Assembly (NCBI RefSeq): GCF_023278185.1
Contig: NZ_CP066356.1
Span: 1,356,001 to 1,420,000, forward strand
Length of the DNA: 64,000 nucleotides
Direction of reading: 5' to 3'
From: Bradyrhizobium elkanii USDA 76
GTDB taxonomy: Bacteria; Pseudomonadota; Alphaproteobacteria; Rhizobiales; Xanthobacteraceae
Position 1 is the stretch's first letter. Each line of letters begins with the position of its first letter. Positions 26,198 to 34,972 of the stretch are shown here, in pieces. The position numbers and the translations under genes were made by a program. Below the pieces are notes generated by a model. It made no database searches and was not told where the DNA came from. It saw only the letters and a program-made list of their open reading frames with translations.

Positions 26198-28807
26198 TCA
26201 TCCATTCAGTGCGGTATCGCTGGCAGGATATTGTCGTCCCAGCGCAGCGCGATTTGATTCATGTGTGGCGGCTGGAAGCGCAAGGCGCTTTCCCATCTCC
26301 GCCATGACGAGGTAGCCAAGCGTTATCAGCGTGATCGCGCCCAGCAGCACGGGCGGCAGGCTCGCGAAACCGAACAAGGAACCGGCCGGTCCCAGCGCGA
26401 GGAAAATGCCTGAAGCAAGCGCGCCGAGCGAACCCAATGCCAGAATGCGATGCGGGCGGCTGGCGCGCCATAGCGACCGCCGCGAGCGGATCAGAAAGAT
26501 CACGAGGATCTGGGTAGCGATCGATTCCAGGAACCAGCCGGTTTGGAACGCGGCCGCATCGGTATGGAAAACTTTCAGGAGAATGGTGAAAGTCGCGACG
26601 TCGAATAGCGATGAAATCGAGCCCATGACGAACGTGAACCGCAGGATATCCGCCATATTCCATGATTGGGGTCTCTCGGCATCCTCCTCGTCGATTTCAT
26701 CGAACGGAATGCCGATCTCGGAGAGATCGTAGAGCAAATTGTTCAGGAGGATCTGCAGCGGCAACAGCGGCAGGAACGGCAGGGCAATGGATGCCAGCGC
26801 CATCGATAGCATGTTGCCGAAATTCGAGCTGGTGCCCATGCGGACATATTTCAGGATGTTTGCGAACGTTCGCCGCCCCTCGATCACGCCAGGGCCCAGC
26901 ACCGAGAGGTCCGGGGCCAGCAGGATCATGTCCGCGGCGGCGCGTGCCACCTCGGTCGCGCCGGCGACGGAAATTCCGACATGGGCGGCGTGAATCGCCG
27001 GAGCGTCGTTCACGCCGTCGCCCATGAAGCCGACGACGTGACCGCGTTGACGCAAGGCCCGGATGATCCGCCTCTTCTGCTCGGGATCGATCCTGGCGAA
27101 CAGGTCGACATCCTCGATCTGCGCGGCGAGCGCCTGATCGCTCAGATTGGCGATCTCGCCGCCGGTCAGGATACGACCGGAGGGAAGACCGACGGCATCC
27201 GCGACATGCGCGACCACTGCAGCGTGGTCTCCGGAGAGCACCTTGATGCCGACGCCACGTGCCCTCAGGTCTCGGACCGAGTCGGCCGCATCGCGCTTGG
27301 GAGGGTCCGCGAACGCGCAGAAACCGACCACCGTCAGGACAGCTTCGTCCGCGGTCGTAACATTGGCCCGATCCGGCGCCATGGTTCGGATGGCGACGCC
27401 GAGCAGCCGAAAGCCCTGCCGGGCATGGTCATCCTGCAGGCGAACGAGCGCGGCACGGTGGCTGTCATCCAGCGGCCGGGCCAAGCCATCGACCTCGACT
27501 GCAACCGCGCGGTCCATGATCGCTTCCGGCGCGCCCTTGACGATCAGGAACCGGTCGTTGTCCCGCGTCGCAAGGACCGAGAGGCAGCGCCGCTCGAAGT
27601 CAAACGGAATCTCGGCGAGCCGGGTCCAGGCGCTGCTGCCCGGCGGGCTGTCTGCGGCAAGCAGCGCCTCATCCAGCGGGCTATGAATGCCGGTCTGGAA
27701 GGCGCTGTTCAATCGAGCCAGCTCGAGCACCCGATCGCTGGGGCGTCCCGCAGGATCGAAATGTGCTGCGAGTGTGATCCTGGCTTCTGTCAGCGTGCCG
27801 GTCTTGTCGACGCATAACGTGTCCATCGCACCGAGATCGTGGATAGCAGACAGCCTCTTGACGATCACCTGCCGCTTCGCCATCCGCTGCGCTCCGCGCG
27901 CCAATGTCACCGTCATCACCATCGGCAAGAGCTCGGGCGTGAGACCGACGGCGAGCGCGACGGCAAACAGGAATGATTCCATTGCCGGCCGATGTGCCAC
28001 GAGGTGGGCGAGCAACACGAACAGCGTCAAAAAAAGCGTCAGCTTGAGGATGAGCAAGCCAAGCTTCTGTACACCTTGCTCAAGGGCGCTTGGGGGATCG
28101 TTCGCCAGTAGCTCGGCGCTGATCATGCCGAAGCGCGTACGGCGGCCAGTCTCGACGACGAGCATGACCCCGTTGCCGCCAACGACGCTAGTGCCGGCGA
28201 ACAGCGCATTGCTCGCTTCCGCAGGCTGACTGGTCACGCATGGCTCCGTCGTCTTCGCGGCAGGAAACGGCTCGCCGGTCATCAGGGCCTCGTTCAGCTG
28301 GAAATTGCGGGCCATGAGCGCGACCCCGTCGGCCGGCACGAGGTCGCCGGTCCGCAGCTCCACGACGTCTCCGGGCACGAGTTCGCTCACCGGCAACGCG
28401 ACGATTGCGCCATCGCGAATGACATCGGCCTGGATGGCAACCGAGCGTCGCAACGCATCGGCGGCGACCTCCGCGCGGTGCTCCTGCACGATATCCAGCG
28501 TCAGTGACAGGCCCACCACGAGCGTGATGATCACAAAGCTCGCGAGGTCGCCGCTGAAGCCCGACACGGCCGCCGCCACGATCAGGATGGCAATCAACGG
28601 GTTGACCAGACGATGTACGATCTTCTGCAGGATCGATCGCGTGCCCGATGGCTCTGCGAGGTTTGGGCCGATCCGGGCGAGCCGCTTTTCGGCCTCCTGT
28701 TGGCGCAGACCGCACCGCTGGGTGTCGAGCCTGCACAACAGCGCATCGGCCGGCTCCCGCCAGAACGCTTCAACGGCAGGCCCATACGCGGGCGGCTTGA
28801 GCGGCAT
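26198..28807 (-). CDS. mgtA: P-type Mg2+-ATPase, MgtA/MgtB type
   Basis: 869 residues. Actuator motif LMTGEPFP (TGE 178-180), M4 motif PELLP (291-295), phosphorylation site DKTGTLT (Asp334), nucleotide-binding KGAPE, hinge GDGVNDAP, and the C-terminal signature LNNLLYDLSEIGIPFD that marks the Mg2+ importer branch (P3B). About ten membrane spans. Predicted to import Mg2+ into the cytosol using ATP. Family genes are usually PhoP or Mg2+ controlled; here a FixK-type box is 64 bases before the start. Confidence 0.9.
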   Translation of the reverse strand: MPLKPPAYGPAVEAFWREPADALLCRLDTQRCGLRQQEAEKRLARIGPNLAEPSGTRSILQKIVHRLVNPLIAILIVAAAVSGFSGDLASFVIITLVVGLSLTLDIVQEHRAEVAADALRRSVAIQADVIRDGAIVALPVSELVPGDVVELRTGDLVPADGVALMARNFQLNEALMTGEPFPAAKTTEPCVTSQPAEASNALFAGTSVVGGNGVMLVVETGRRTRFGMISAELLANDPPSALEQGVQKLGLLILKLTLFLTLFVLLAHLVAHRPAMESFLFAVALAVGLTPELLPMVMTVTLARGAQRMAKRQVIVKRLSAIHDLGAMDTLCVDKTGTLTEARITLAAHFDPAGRPSDRVLELARLNSAFQTGIHSPLDEALLAADSPPGSSAWTRLAEIPFDFERRCLSVLATRDNDRFLIVKGAPEAIMDRAVAVEVDGLARPLDDSHRAALVRLQDDHARQGFRLLGVAIRTMAPDRANVTTADEAVLTVVGFCAFADPPKRDAADSVRDLRARGVGIKVLSGDHAAVVAHVADAVGLPSGRILTGGEIANLSDQALAAQIEDVDLFARIDPEQKRRIIRALRQRGHVVGFMGDGVNDAPAIHAAHVGISVAGATEVARAAADMILLAPDLSVLGPGVIEGRRTFANILKYVRMGTSSNFGNMLSMALASIALPFLPLLPLQILLNNLLYDLSEIGIPFDEIDEEDAERPQSWNMADILRFTFVMGSISSLFDVATFTILLKVFHTDAAAFQTGWFLESIATQILVIFLIRSRRSLWRASRPHRILALGSLGALASGIFLALGPAGSLFGFASLPPVLLGAITLITLGYLVMAEMGKRLALPAATHESNRAALGRQYPASDTALNG

Positions 28808-28870
28808 GAGAATCTCGCGCTGCTGGAAAGAATTGGCAGCAAATCATATTGCAGCCTCGTAGGTGCGAGG

Positions 28871-28884
28871 TTGATGCGGCTCAA
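28871..28884. promoter_or_regulatory. FixK/FNR-type box
   Basis: TTGATGCGGCTCAA, full match, 64 bases before the MgtA-type start at 28807 (-). Confidence 0.8.
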
Positions 28885-29063
28885 GCGACTCGGGGCGGTG
28901 TGCGACCCGTCTCCCTGGTGAGGTAAGTCTCGGGCAACGCGAGGAAATTCTCGCTCCAAGGCAGGCGGGGCCGGGTCGAGCCACAGCCGCTGCTTGCTGG
29001 CCAGCGTGTGCGCGGCTAGGATTACTCTTTCAAAGCACGCGAATGGGTAGAAAACGCTGTCCC

Positions 29064-29228
29064 ATGGAGCGATTTATTCACGACGAGAACCTGGCCTTGT
29101 TCAGGAAAAAGCTTGCAGATCCACAGCTGACGGACGAGGAACGCAAGGTCGTGCTCAAGCTGTTGGCCGATGAAGAAGCGAGACAGATTGCCTCTCAAGG
29201 CACGGCAGACGATCGCAAGCCGGATTGA
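29064..29228 (+). CDS. Small helical hypothetical protein
   Basis: 54 residues: MERFIHDENLALFRKKLADP then QLTDEERKVVLKLLADEEAR. Amphipathic helical, charged, cytosolic. This kind of short protein recurs in Bradyrhizobium genomes without a known function. An in-frame start at 29043 is possible. The next FixK-type box (29225) overlaps its stop codon. Confidence 0.6.
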   Translation: MERFIHDENLALFRKKLADPQLTDEERKVVLKLLADEEARQIASQGTADDRKPD

Positions 29229-29238
29229 TGCAGATCAA
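29225..29238. promoter_or_regulatory. FixK/FNR-type box without an intact target
   Basis: TTGATGCAGATCAA, full match. No intact gene starts 40-100 bases to either side; the plus-strand DNA that follows looks decayed. Confidence 0.65.
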
Positions 29239-29574
29239 GTCCGATGCCCGGGCAATCTGCTTTGCTTGGATTGCGCAGATCCCCTAACTGCGTAGAGCAG
29301 CCCCACTGAAGCTGCCGGCTGGCCTAAGCTGGCGGCTTCTTTGGGCGGGCCGCGATCGGAGACCCGCAGGATGGTGTTCCGGTCCGTGATCGGATCGGAC
29401 TTGAGTTTCTGAACGCCGCCGCTGCGATCACGCACAGGAAGCAGGATTCGAACCGAGGAGCCGGCTGGCAACGTCGATCGTCACGTTGTGGTCATCGACG
29501 GGTCGGGCAAGGAAATTCACCGGGAGGCGATCTATCTCGCCTAGGGACTCGCGCATAGTCTATCGATGCAAGGC
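29239..29574 (+). other. Gene-free stretch with a short gene remnant
   Basis: Only a start-less open piece (29413-29544, +) looks protein-like, reading RTEEPAGNVDRHVVVIDGSG and KEIHREAIYLA then TAG. It is probably the tail of a decayed gene once driven by the box at 29225. No other feature seen. Confidence 0.35.
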
Positions 29575-29603
29575 AGGCGCCATTGGCGCGATCATCGGCG
29601 CCT
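29575..29603 (-). terminator. Hairpin after CBS-BON paralogue 4
   Basis: AGGCGCC (29575-29581) pairs with GGCGCCT (29597-29603); outer bases TGCAAG / TTTGCA extend the stem with a bulge. It lies 9 bases beyond the minus-strand stop at 29612. Confidence 0.45.
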
Positions 29604-29611
29604 TTGCATGC

Positions 29612-30367
29612 TTACAAGGGTTGATCGTCTTCGGTCGAAGGTTCTTGCTCTAACGAGACAAAGTCGCCGCCGCCATAGTCCTCTTCCGCCGGCGGGTAGG
29701 CCATTTTCACCAGTTGGTCTTCGACCCGCTTCACGCCCGAGACGTTTTCCGCAGCAACGATCGCTGCTTTGTGCGCATTATCGCTCCGGATGCTGCCGCG
29801 TAGGCTGACGATCCCGTCATTTACGCTGACGTTCAGTGCAGCGGGTCGCCAAGGCGCATGCGCAAATGCCGCAATGACCGACGCACGGATCTGATCGTCA
29901 TTGCCGGAAATGGAAGACCATTCGAGGCGAAGCCTTGCGATTGCCGTCATGAAATCCGTGCGCGTGACCATCCCGACCAGCTTCTTATCGCGCATGACCG
30001 GGAATCGCGTGACGCCGTGCGATTCCATGAGCTGGACGACCTGCTCGAGCGATGTGTCCTCCTCGACGGTGATTGGGTCGGGCGACATGATCTGACTGAC
30101 CTTGCGGCCATGTTGGCGCGCGAAGTCGAGTGCAACCTGGTTCGTGCCCGCGAGCATCGCAAGCCAGCGGCCGCGGCGCTTCTCCGTTCCAACTTCCACG
30201 CGCCGGATGAAATCTCCGTCCGACAGGATTCCGATGAGCGCTCCGTCTTGATCGATGACAGGAAGGCCACTGATGTGATGGGACAGCATGGTCTTGATGG
30301 CATCGATCACCGATGCATCGCCATCGATTGTGATGACGTTCCGTGACATGATCTCCCGTACGCGCAC
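29612..30367 (-). CDS. CBS-CBS-BON protein, paralogue 4 (acidic tail)
   Basis: 251 residues from GTG 30367, chosen because GGAGG is nine bases before it and a FixK-type box is 58 bases before. CBS1 (REIMSRNVITIDGDASVIDA), linker (RGRWLAMLAGTNQVALDFAR), CBS2 (SQIMSPDPITVEEDTSLEQV), BON (DDQIRASVIAAFAHAPWRPA). The C-terminus is different from its paralogues: acidic and Gly-rich (YPPAEEDYGGGDFVSLEQEP) with no DHLC tail. Confidence 0.87.
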   Translation of the reverse strand: MRVREIMSRNVITIDGDASVIDAIKTMLSHHISGLPVIDQDGALIGILSDGDFIRRVEVGTEKRRGRWLAMLAGTNQVALDFARQHGRKVSQIMSPDPITVEEDTSLEQVVQLMESHGVTRFPVMRDKKLVGMVTRTDFMTAIARLRLEWSSISGNDDQIRASVIAAFAHAPWRPAALNVSVNDGIVSLRGSIRSDNAHKAAIVAAENVSGVKRVEDQLVKMAYPPAEEDYGGGDFVSLEQEPSTEDDQPL

Positions 30368-30424
30368 AGCGTAGATCCTCCGACTCGAACTGATCCAGCT
30401 AACTCTCGGAAGGAACAACGTGTG

Positions 30425-30438
30425 TTGATCCTTATCAA
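30425..30438. promoter_or_regulatory. FixK/FNR-type box, possibly divergent
   Basis: TTGATCCTTATCAA, full match, 58 bases from GTG 30367 (-) and 48 bases from ATG 30487 (+, OpgC-type). Confidence 0.8.
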
Positions 30439-30486
30439 TCGGACGGTCGTGCAACTGCGCTGATATGTTAAACAGTGCGGCAGGCA

Positions 30487-31710
30487 ATGGGCAAGCCGAC
30501 AGCTGGTAATGGTCTCATGCTTTCTGACTGTTCGACCGGTCGCTTGAACGGAAAGAATCTTCACCGGAACCCCGCGCTCCTGACCGTTCATCCCGGGAAG
30601 GACGACAGCGTGCCTTTGGACCGCGATCTCCGGCTGGATCTATGCCGAGGTCTTGCGCTCTGGTGCGTCTTCCTCGATCACATCCCCAACAATGTCTTCA
30701 GCTGGTTGACCTTGCGCCATTATGGCTTCAGCGATGCGACCGAAGTCTTCATGTTCGTGTCCGGCGTGACATGTGCGCTGAGCTACAGCAGCGTCCGCCG
30801 TCGCGATGGGTGGGCTACAGCCTTCGCACATACGCTGCTGCGAAGCTGGGAGATCTATGCGGCCTTTCTCATCCTGACCATCGCGCTTGCCATCGTTGCG
30901 TACAGCTCAGGCAGTAACCGGCTGGCGGACGAAGCCAACGTGAAGATCCTGCTGCAAGAGCCGGGTGCTGCGCTGGCCCATGCCGCCATCCTGATGTATC
31001 GCCCCGTAAATACGGATGTCCTGCCGACCTTCGTGCTGTTTCATCTATCGTTTGCGCCTGCCCTCTGGGGAATATTGAAGTTTCCTGGTGCGTCCCTGCT
31101 GATCTCCGCGTTCCTCTATGCGCTGGTCCAATTGTACGGCTGGAACTTGCCGCAGTGGCCGGTCAATCTGTGGTACTTCAATCCGTTTGCCTGGCAGCTT
31201 CTGGTCGTTCTCGGGGCGTGGTGGGCGATCCGGGGCTATCGAATGTTTGGGCGGAAAATCGCATCGTGGCCCGTCGTCGCACCTGCGATAGCGTACCTCG
31301 GCTTTGGTCTTGTGATCACATTGAGCTGGCAGATCGAGCCATTGGCGGCCGCGGTCCCCAGCTATATTGCGCGGTTGATCTATCCGATCGACAAGCCGGA
31401 TCTGGACCCGCTGCGGCTCCTGCATTTTCTGGCAATTGCCGTCGTCGTGGCGAGGTTCGTGCCGCCGAATTGGCGAGGACTTGCCAGGGGCGGCCTGAGG
31501 GGCGCAATTCGTTGCGGCGAGCGTTCGCTCGAAACCTATTGTGCAGCCGTCGTGCTCTCCCTGTTGGCGAGTTTGTATCTCATCGAAGTGTCCGACAGCA
31601 TTGCGGCGCAGTTTCTGACGAGCGCCGCAGGGATCGCGGCGCTCGTCCTGTTTGCGACATGCCTGGCCTGGATCGGCAAACGAAGCCGCCAACATCCGAA
31701 ACTGCTGTAG
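30487..31710 (+). CDS. opgC: OpgC-type membrane protein (periplasmic glucan succinyltransferase family)
   Basis: 407 residues. After a ~40-residue polar N-terminus comes RDLRLDLCRGLALWCVFLDH, then about ten membrane helices, including YGFSDATEVFMFVSGVTCAL. The RxDxxRGxAxxxxxxDHI and GFSDAxExFxFxSG motifs are typical of OpgC. OpgC proteins add succinyl groups to osmoregulated periplasmic glucans at the inner membrane. Start uncertain: ATG 30487 (GTG 30475 is also in frame). Convergent with hemN. Confidence 0.85.
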   Translation: MGKPTAGNGLMLSDCSTGRLNGKNLHRNPALLTVHPGKDDSVPLDRDLRLDLCRGLALWCVFLDHIPNNVFSWLTLRHYGFSDATEVFMFVSGVTCALSYSSVRRRDGWATAFAHTLLRSWEIYAAFLILTIALAIVAYSSGSNRLADEANVKILLQEPGAALAHAAILMYRPVNTDVLPTFVLFHLSFAPALWGILKFPGASLLISAFLYALVQLYGWNLPQWPVNLWYFNPFAWQLLVVLGAWWAIRGYRMFGRKIASWPVVAPAIAYLGFGLVITLSWQIEPLAAAVPSYIARLIYPIDKPDLDPLRLLHFLAIAVVVARFVPPNWRGLARGGLRGAIRCGERSLETYCAAVVLSLLASLYLIEVSDSIAAQFLTSAAGIAALVLFATCLAWIGKRSRQHPKLL

Positions 31711-31738
31711 ACGGCGGACCGGGTTCCGCCGGTCGAAT

Positions 31739-33091
31739 CTAGACCGCTCGGCTATGCCGGGTCGTGGCGCGACCAAGGTGAGCGTCGAACGCCGAGGCGA
31801 CGCTTCGGACCAGGAACTCCGCATCATCGTTGATCAGGAGCCGGTCACCTCTCATCGTCACCGCGCCGTCCGCGATCAGCCTGTCGAGCCGGGAACGATC
31901 GACGACGGCCGAACCAGGATCCCAGCGGTGCCGGCGGCACATTCCCGGCAGGTCGACGGCCATGTCGCACATGATGCGCTCGATGATGTCGGCTCGGAAG
32001 CGGTCCTCCGCCGTCAGCATGTAGCCCCTGACGGTGGCAAGCCGGTCCTCGGCAATGCGCGCAAGGTAGTCGCGTGTCGCGACGGCATTCTGCACGAAGC
32101 CCTGCGGCACGCGGCCAATTGCGCTGGCGCCGAGACCAATCAGGGTCTCGGCAGAATCGTCCGTGTAGCCCTGGAAGTTACGCCGCAGCCGGCCCTCGCG
32201 CTTTGCCATGGCCAGATTGTCGCCGGGGAGCGCGAAATGGTCGAGGCCGATGCGCAGGTATCCGGCATGGGTCAGCGCTTGCGCGACTGCCTCGGACTGA
32301 CGATGCCGCTCGAGGCTATCCGGCAGCGACGCCTCGTCGATCATGCGCTGGTGCTTCTTGAAGGAGGGAATATGGGCGTATCCGAACACGGAAAACCGGT
32401 CGGGCCGCAGCGCGATGCATCTGTCGACAGTATCCAGGCAGGAAGCGACAGTCTGAGCGGGCAGGCCGTAGAGCAGGTCGAAGTTGATGCGGCCGACGCC
32501 GGCACGGCGCAGCCGCTCGACCGCTTCCGCGGTCTGCTCAAGGCTCTGCGACCGATTGATGGCGTGCTGGACGACAGGATCGAAGCTCTGGATGCCAAGG
32601 CTCGCGCGGTTGACGCCGCTGTAGCCCATTGCTTCCGCCATCGGCTCGGTCAGGGTGCGTGGATCGATCTCGACGGCGATCTCGGCGTCGGGCTGCACGA
32701 AGAACGAGTAGCGTAGCGCGCTGAAGAGGTCGGCAAAGGTTTCGGGCGTCATGATCGTCGGAGTGCCGCCGCCGAAATGGATGTGGGAGACGGGCAATCG
32801 CCCACCGACCGCTTCGGCAACGAGATGCGCTTCGGTGCGAAGGCCGGCGGCGTAAATGGCGACCGGTTCGTCGCGCCTGGTGATGGAGGTGTGGCACCCG
32901 CAGTACCAGCACATCGACCGGCAAAACGGAACATGCAGGTAGATCGAGGCCGGCCGCCGCGTTGGAATCGACCTGAGCCATGTCCGGTAATCAGCCTCGC
33001 CGACCGCCGCGGAAAAATGCGGAGCCGTGGGGTAGCTGGTGTAGCGCGGCAGTTTGTCCTGCCCATAGGTGATCGCCAGGTTCGACCGCAT
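31739..33091 (-). CDS. hemN: Oxygen-independent coproporphyrinogen III oxidase
   Basis: 450 residues. The radical-SAM 4Fe-4S motif CRSMCWYCGC (Cys57, 61, 64, with the extra Cys66 typical of HemN) follows IYLHVPF; then HFGGGTPTIMTPE and the C-terminal HemN domain (GLGASAIGRVPQGFVQN). Makes protoporphyrinogen IX without oxygen, feeding haem to cytochromes and cbb3 oxidase. It lies 55 bases downstream of fixK on the same strand. I see no FixK-type box directly before it, so it may be read from the fixK promoter. Confidence 0.95.
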   Translation of the reverse strand: MRSNLAITYGQDKLPRYTSYPTAPHFSAAVGEADYRTWLRSIPTRRPASIYLHVPFCRSMCWYCGCHTSITRRDEPVAIYAAGLRTEAHLVAEAVGGRLPVSHIHFGGGTPTIMTPETFADLFSALRYSFFVQPDAEIAVEIDPRTLTEPMAEAMGYSGVNRASLGIQSFDPVVQHAINRSQSLEQTAEAVERLRRAGVGRINFDLLYGLPAQTVASCLDTVDRCIALRPDRFSVFGYAHIPSFKKHQRMIDEASLPDSLERHRQSEAVAQALTHAGYLRIGLDHFALPGDNLAMAKREGRLRRNFQGYTDDSAETLIGLGASAIGRVPQGFVQNAVATRDYLARIAEDRLATVRGYMLTAEDRFRADIIERIMCDMAVDLPGMCRRHRWDPGSAVVDRSRLDRLIADGAVTMRGDRLLINDDAEFLVRSVASAFDAHLGRATTRHSRAV

Positions 33092-33146
33092 CCTATTCCT
33101 TGCCTCTCGCTTGCGGCCAATTATCGGAGCCTGGCTCGCCCTTCGC

Positions 33147-33824
33147 TTACGCCGCCATGATGCGGTTCGACACCGCGCGGTTGCGCAGTTCCACCCGACG
33201 CGAGGTCGGAAGGGAGATCACGCCGTTCTGCTCGAGCTGGGTAAAGGTGCGTGACACCGTTTCGATCGTCAGACCGAGATAGTCGGCGATATCCTGCCGC
33301 GACATCGGAAGCTCGATCGCCGCATTCTTGACGGCGCGGCGCGCCATGTCGTGGAGGAAGCCGACGACACGATCTTCGGCGCTGCAGATCAGCAGCATCA
33401 GATGCTCCTGGAAGCGACGCAGTTCCTGGGCCGTCGCATCCCAGAGTTGGCGTGCCAGATCCTTTTCGTGTGTCGCACGGACCATGAGCGCGGCGCGCTT
33501 GACCACGATGACCCGCGTCTCGGAGACGGCCTCGGCCGAGGAGATATGGGTTTCGCCGGCCTCGAAGCCGAAAATATCCCCGGGCAGATAGAATGCGCCG
33601 ATCTGGCGACGTCCGTCTTCCAGAATCTTGTAGGTTCGGACCGCGCCGGAAACGACCTGATAGAGGTATTCCGCGGCCTCGTCCTCGCCGTAAATTTCGC
33701 TGTTGCGGGCGAACCGCATCGGTGTCCCAATCATGCCGAAGGGCCCTTCAACGCGCGCCTGCCGGCTGAGGATGCTGGTCGGGTGACGGCTGTTCTCGAG
33801 GGAAATGGCGTTCTGGGTCTGCAT
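33147..33824 (-). CDS. fixK: FixK-family CRP/FNR transcription regulator
   Basis: 225 residues from ATG 33824 (GGAG upstream). The cNMP-like sensor domain (FARNSEIYGEDEAAEYLYQV, GRRQIGAFYLPGDIFGFEAG) is followed by a helix-turn-helix reading LPMSRQDIADYLGLTIETVS, near identical to FixK proteins. It has no FNR N-terminal Cys cluster, so it does not sense oxygen by an Fe-S cluster. A Cys in LMLLICSAEDRV may allow redox control as in FixK2 (inference). It should bind the TTGA-N6-TCAA sites listed here. Upstream lies a FixJ-like palindrome. Confidence 0.93.
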   Translation of the reverse strand: MQTQNAISLENSRHPTSILSRQARVEGPFGMIGTPMRFARNSEIYGEDEAAEYLYQVVSGAVRTYKILEDGRRQIGAFYLPGDIFGFEAGETHISSAEAVSETRVIVVKRAALMVRATHEKDLARQLWDATAQELRRFQEHLMLLICSAEDRVVGFLHDMARRAVKNAAIELPMSRQDIADYLGLTIETVSRTFTQLEQNGVISLPTSRRVELRNRAVSNRIMAA

Positions 33825-33998
33825 GGCGACGCTCCATGGATGGGAAGATCGATGGAGCCAGATTGATCGCATCTTCTGGATCGGGAAATTTGGATATTTC
33901 CCCTAAGTAGAAGCCACTTACGTATCTATACGTAGGTGTCGGACAACGAGCATCCCGCCGCGCCAGGGGTCGCTCGGCGCGTTGGTCGAGAGGCGAGG
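33825..33998 (-). promoter_or_regulatory. fixK promoter region
   Basis: Leader of fixK. It contains the FixJ-like palindrome (33915-33938) and an AT-rich stretch GGAAATTTGGATATTTCCC (33881-33899) that is itself an inverted repeat (GGAAAT/ATTTCC). No FixK-type box is seen, so direct autoregulation is not evident. Confidence 0.55.
33915..33938. promoter_or_regulatory. FixJ-like palindrome upstream of fixK
   Basis: CACTTACGTAT (33915-33925) and ATACGTAGGTG (33928-33938) form an imperfect inverted repeat centred about 103 bases before the fixK ATG. TACGTA(A/G)G-type half-sites fit published FixJ binding consensus (GTAMGTAG). Position is suitable for activation. Confidence 0.55.
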
Positions 33999-34163
33999 CT
34001 AGCTCCCGTTCTTGTCGGGATAGGCAGCGCGTGTGCTGGCTCCATTCCCGTCCTGTTCCCGAAGCCAGCGCGTCGTGCCGCGATCGGTCACGGCGAGCAC
34101 GAGCGCAAAGATCGCGAAGATGAGACAGACGGCTGTGACGACAAGCAGTGTACTGATTGCCAT
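33999..34163 (-). CDS. Tiny single-pass membrane protein after CBS-BON paralogue 5
   Basis: 54 residues: MAISTLLVVTAVCLIFAIFA then LVLAVTDRGTTRWLREQDGN. One N-terminal helix and a polar tail. GAGGGG is before the ATG. It starts 20 bases after the CBS-BON stop, so the two are almost certainly co-transcribed. Confidence 0.65.
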   Translation of the reverse strand: MAISTLLVVTAVCLIFAIFALVLAVTDRGTTRWLREQDGNGASTRAAYPDKNGS

Positions 34164-34183
34164 GTTGGACCCCTCGATCTGAT

Positions 34184-34906
34184 CTAGCCGGCCGCCTTGA
34201 TGTCTTCCGGCGATTCGACGTAGTAGCCCGAATAGCCGTCGACGAAGCAGAGATGATCGCGGACTTCCCTGACGCCCGAGGTGTTTTCAGCGAGGACGAT
34301 CGCGGCCTGGCGAGCTCGTTCATCGAAGATCAGGCCGTGCAGATGCACGGCGCCGTTGCGTACCCAGACCTGGAAGCCGGCCGGCCGCCAGCCGGTGGCG
34401 TTGATTTCGCGCAGAATCCGTTCACGGATATGGCTGTCGTCGGCGGTCGGATCGGGAACTTCGCGCGCCAGCGATGCGACGGCCTGCAGGATGTCCGCCC
34501 GGGTGACGATTCCGACCATGGTCTTGCCCTTCACAACCGGCACCCGCTTCACGCCGTGCTTGTGCATCAGATGCACGATCTCGTCGAGCGGCGCTTGCTC
34601 ATCGACGGTGATCGGGGTCGTGGTCATGACGTCCTCAACCTTGCGGCCGCGTTCGTGCACGAAATCGGTCGCAGCGCGACCCACGCCGGTGAACAGTTCC
34701 AGCCATGCCGAGCGCTTGTGTCCTGTGCCGATCTCGGCGCGCTCCAGGAAATCTCCCTCGGACACCATGCCCCTGAGCGTGCCGTCTTCGTCCATCACCG
34801 GCAGACCACTGAGGTGACATCGCAGCATGATATTGGCCGCATCCAGGATCTTTGTGTGCGGACTGACGGCGATGATATGCTTGGTCATTATCTGATGTGC
34901 ACGCAT
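34184..34906 (-). CDS. CBS-CBS-BON protein, paralogue 5 (DHLC tail)
   Basis: 240 residues from ATG 34906: MRAHQIMTKHIIAVSPHTKI. CBS1, linker (SAWLELFTGVGRAATDFVHE), CBS2 (EDVMTTTPITVDEQAPLDEI), BON (DSHIRERILREINATGWRPA), then the tail RDHLCFVDGYSGYYVESPED. The FixK-type box at 34959 sets the start (53 bases). Followed by a tiny membrane protein. Confidence 0.88.
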   Translation of the reverse strand: MRAHQIMTKHIIAVSPHTKILDAANIMLRCHLSGLPVMDEDGTLRGMVSEGDFLERAEIGTGHKRSAWLELFTGVGRAATDFVHERGRKVEDVMTTTPITVDEQAPLDEIVHLMHKHGVKRVPVVKGKTMVGIVTRADILQAVASLAREVPDPTADDSHIRERILREINATGWRPAGFQVWVRNGAVHLHGLIFDERARQAAIVLAENTSGVREVRDHLCFVDGYSGYYVESPEDIKAAG

Positions 34907-34958
34907 GTCGGACCTCCGTGTTGAAGCTTGAACAATGAGGCTTTGTGCGTTCCGCGCA

Positions 34959-34972
34959 TTGACCTGGCTCAA
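34959..34972. promoter_or_regulatory. FixK/FNR-type box
   Basis: TTGACCTGGCTCAA, full match, 53 bases before ATG 34906 (-). It overlaps the stop region of the upstream cytochrome gene. Confidence 0.82.

Noticed and set aside
31652..32716. Plus-strand 354-codon frame opposite hemN
   Set aside because: HemN is certain by its radical-SAM motif; the opposite frame shows no protein signal.
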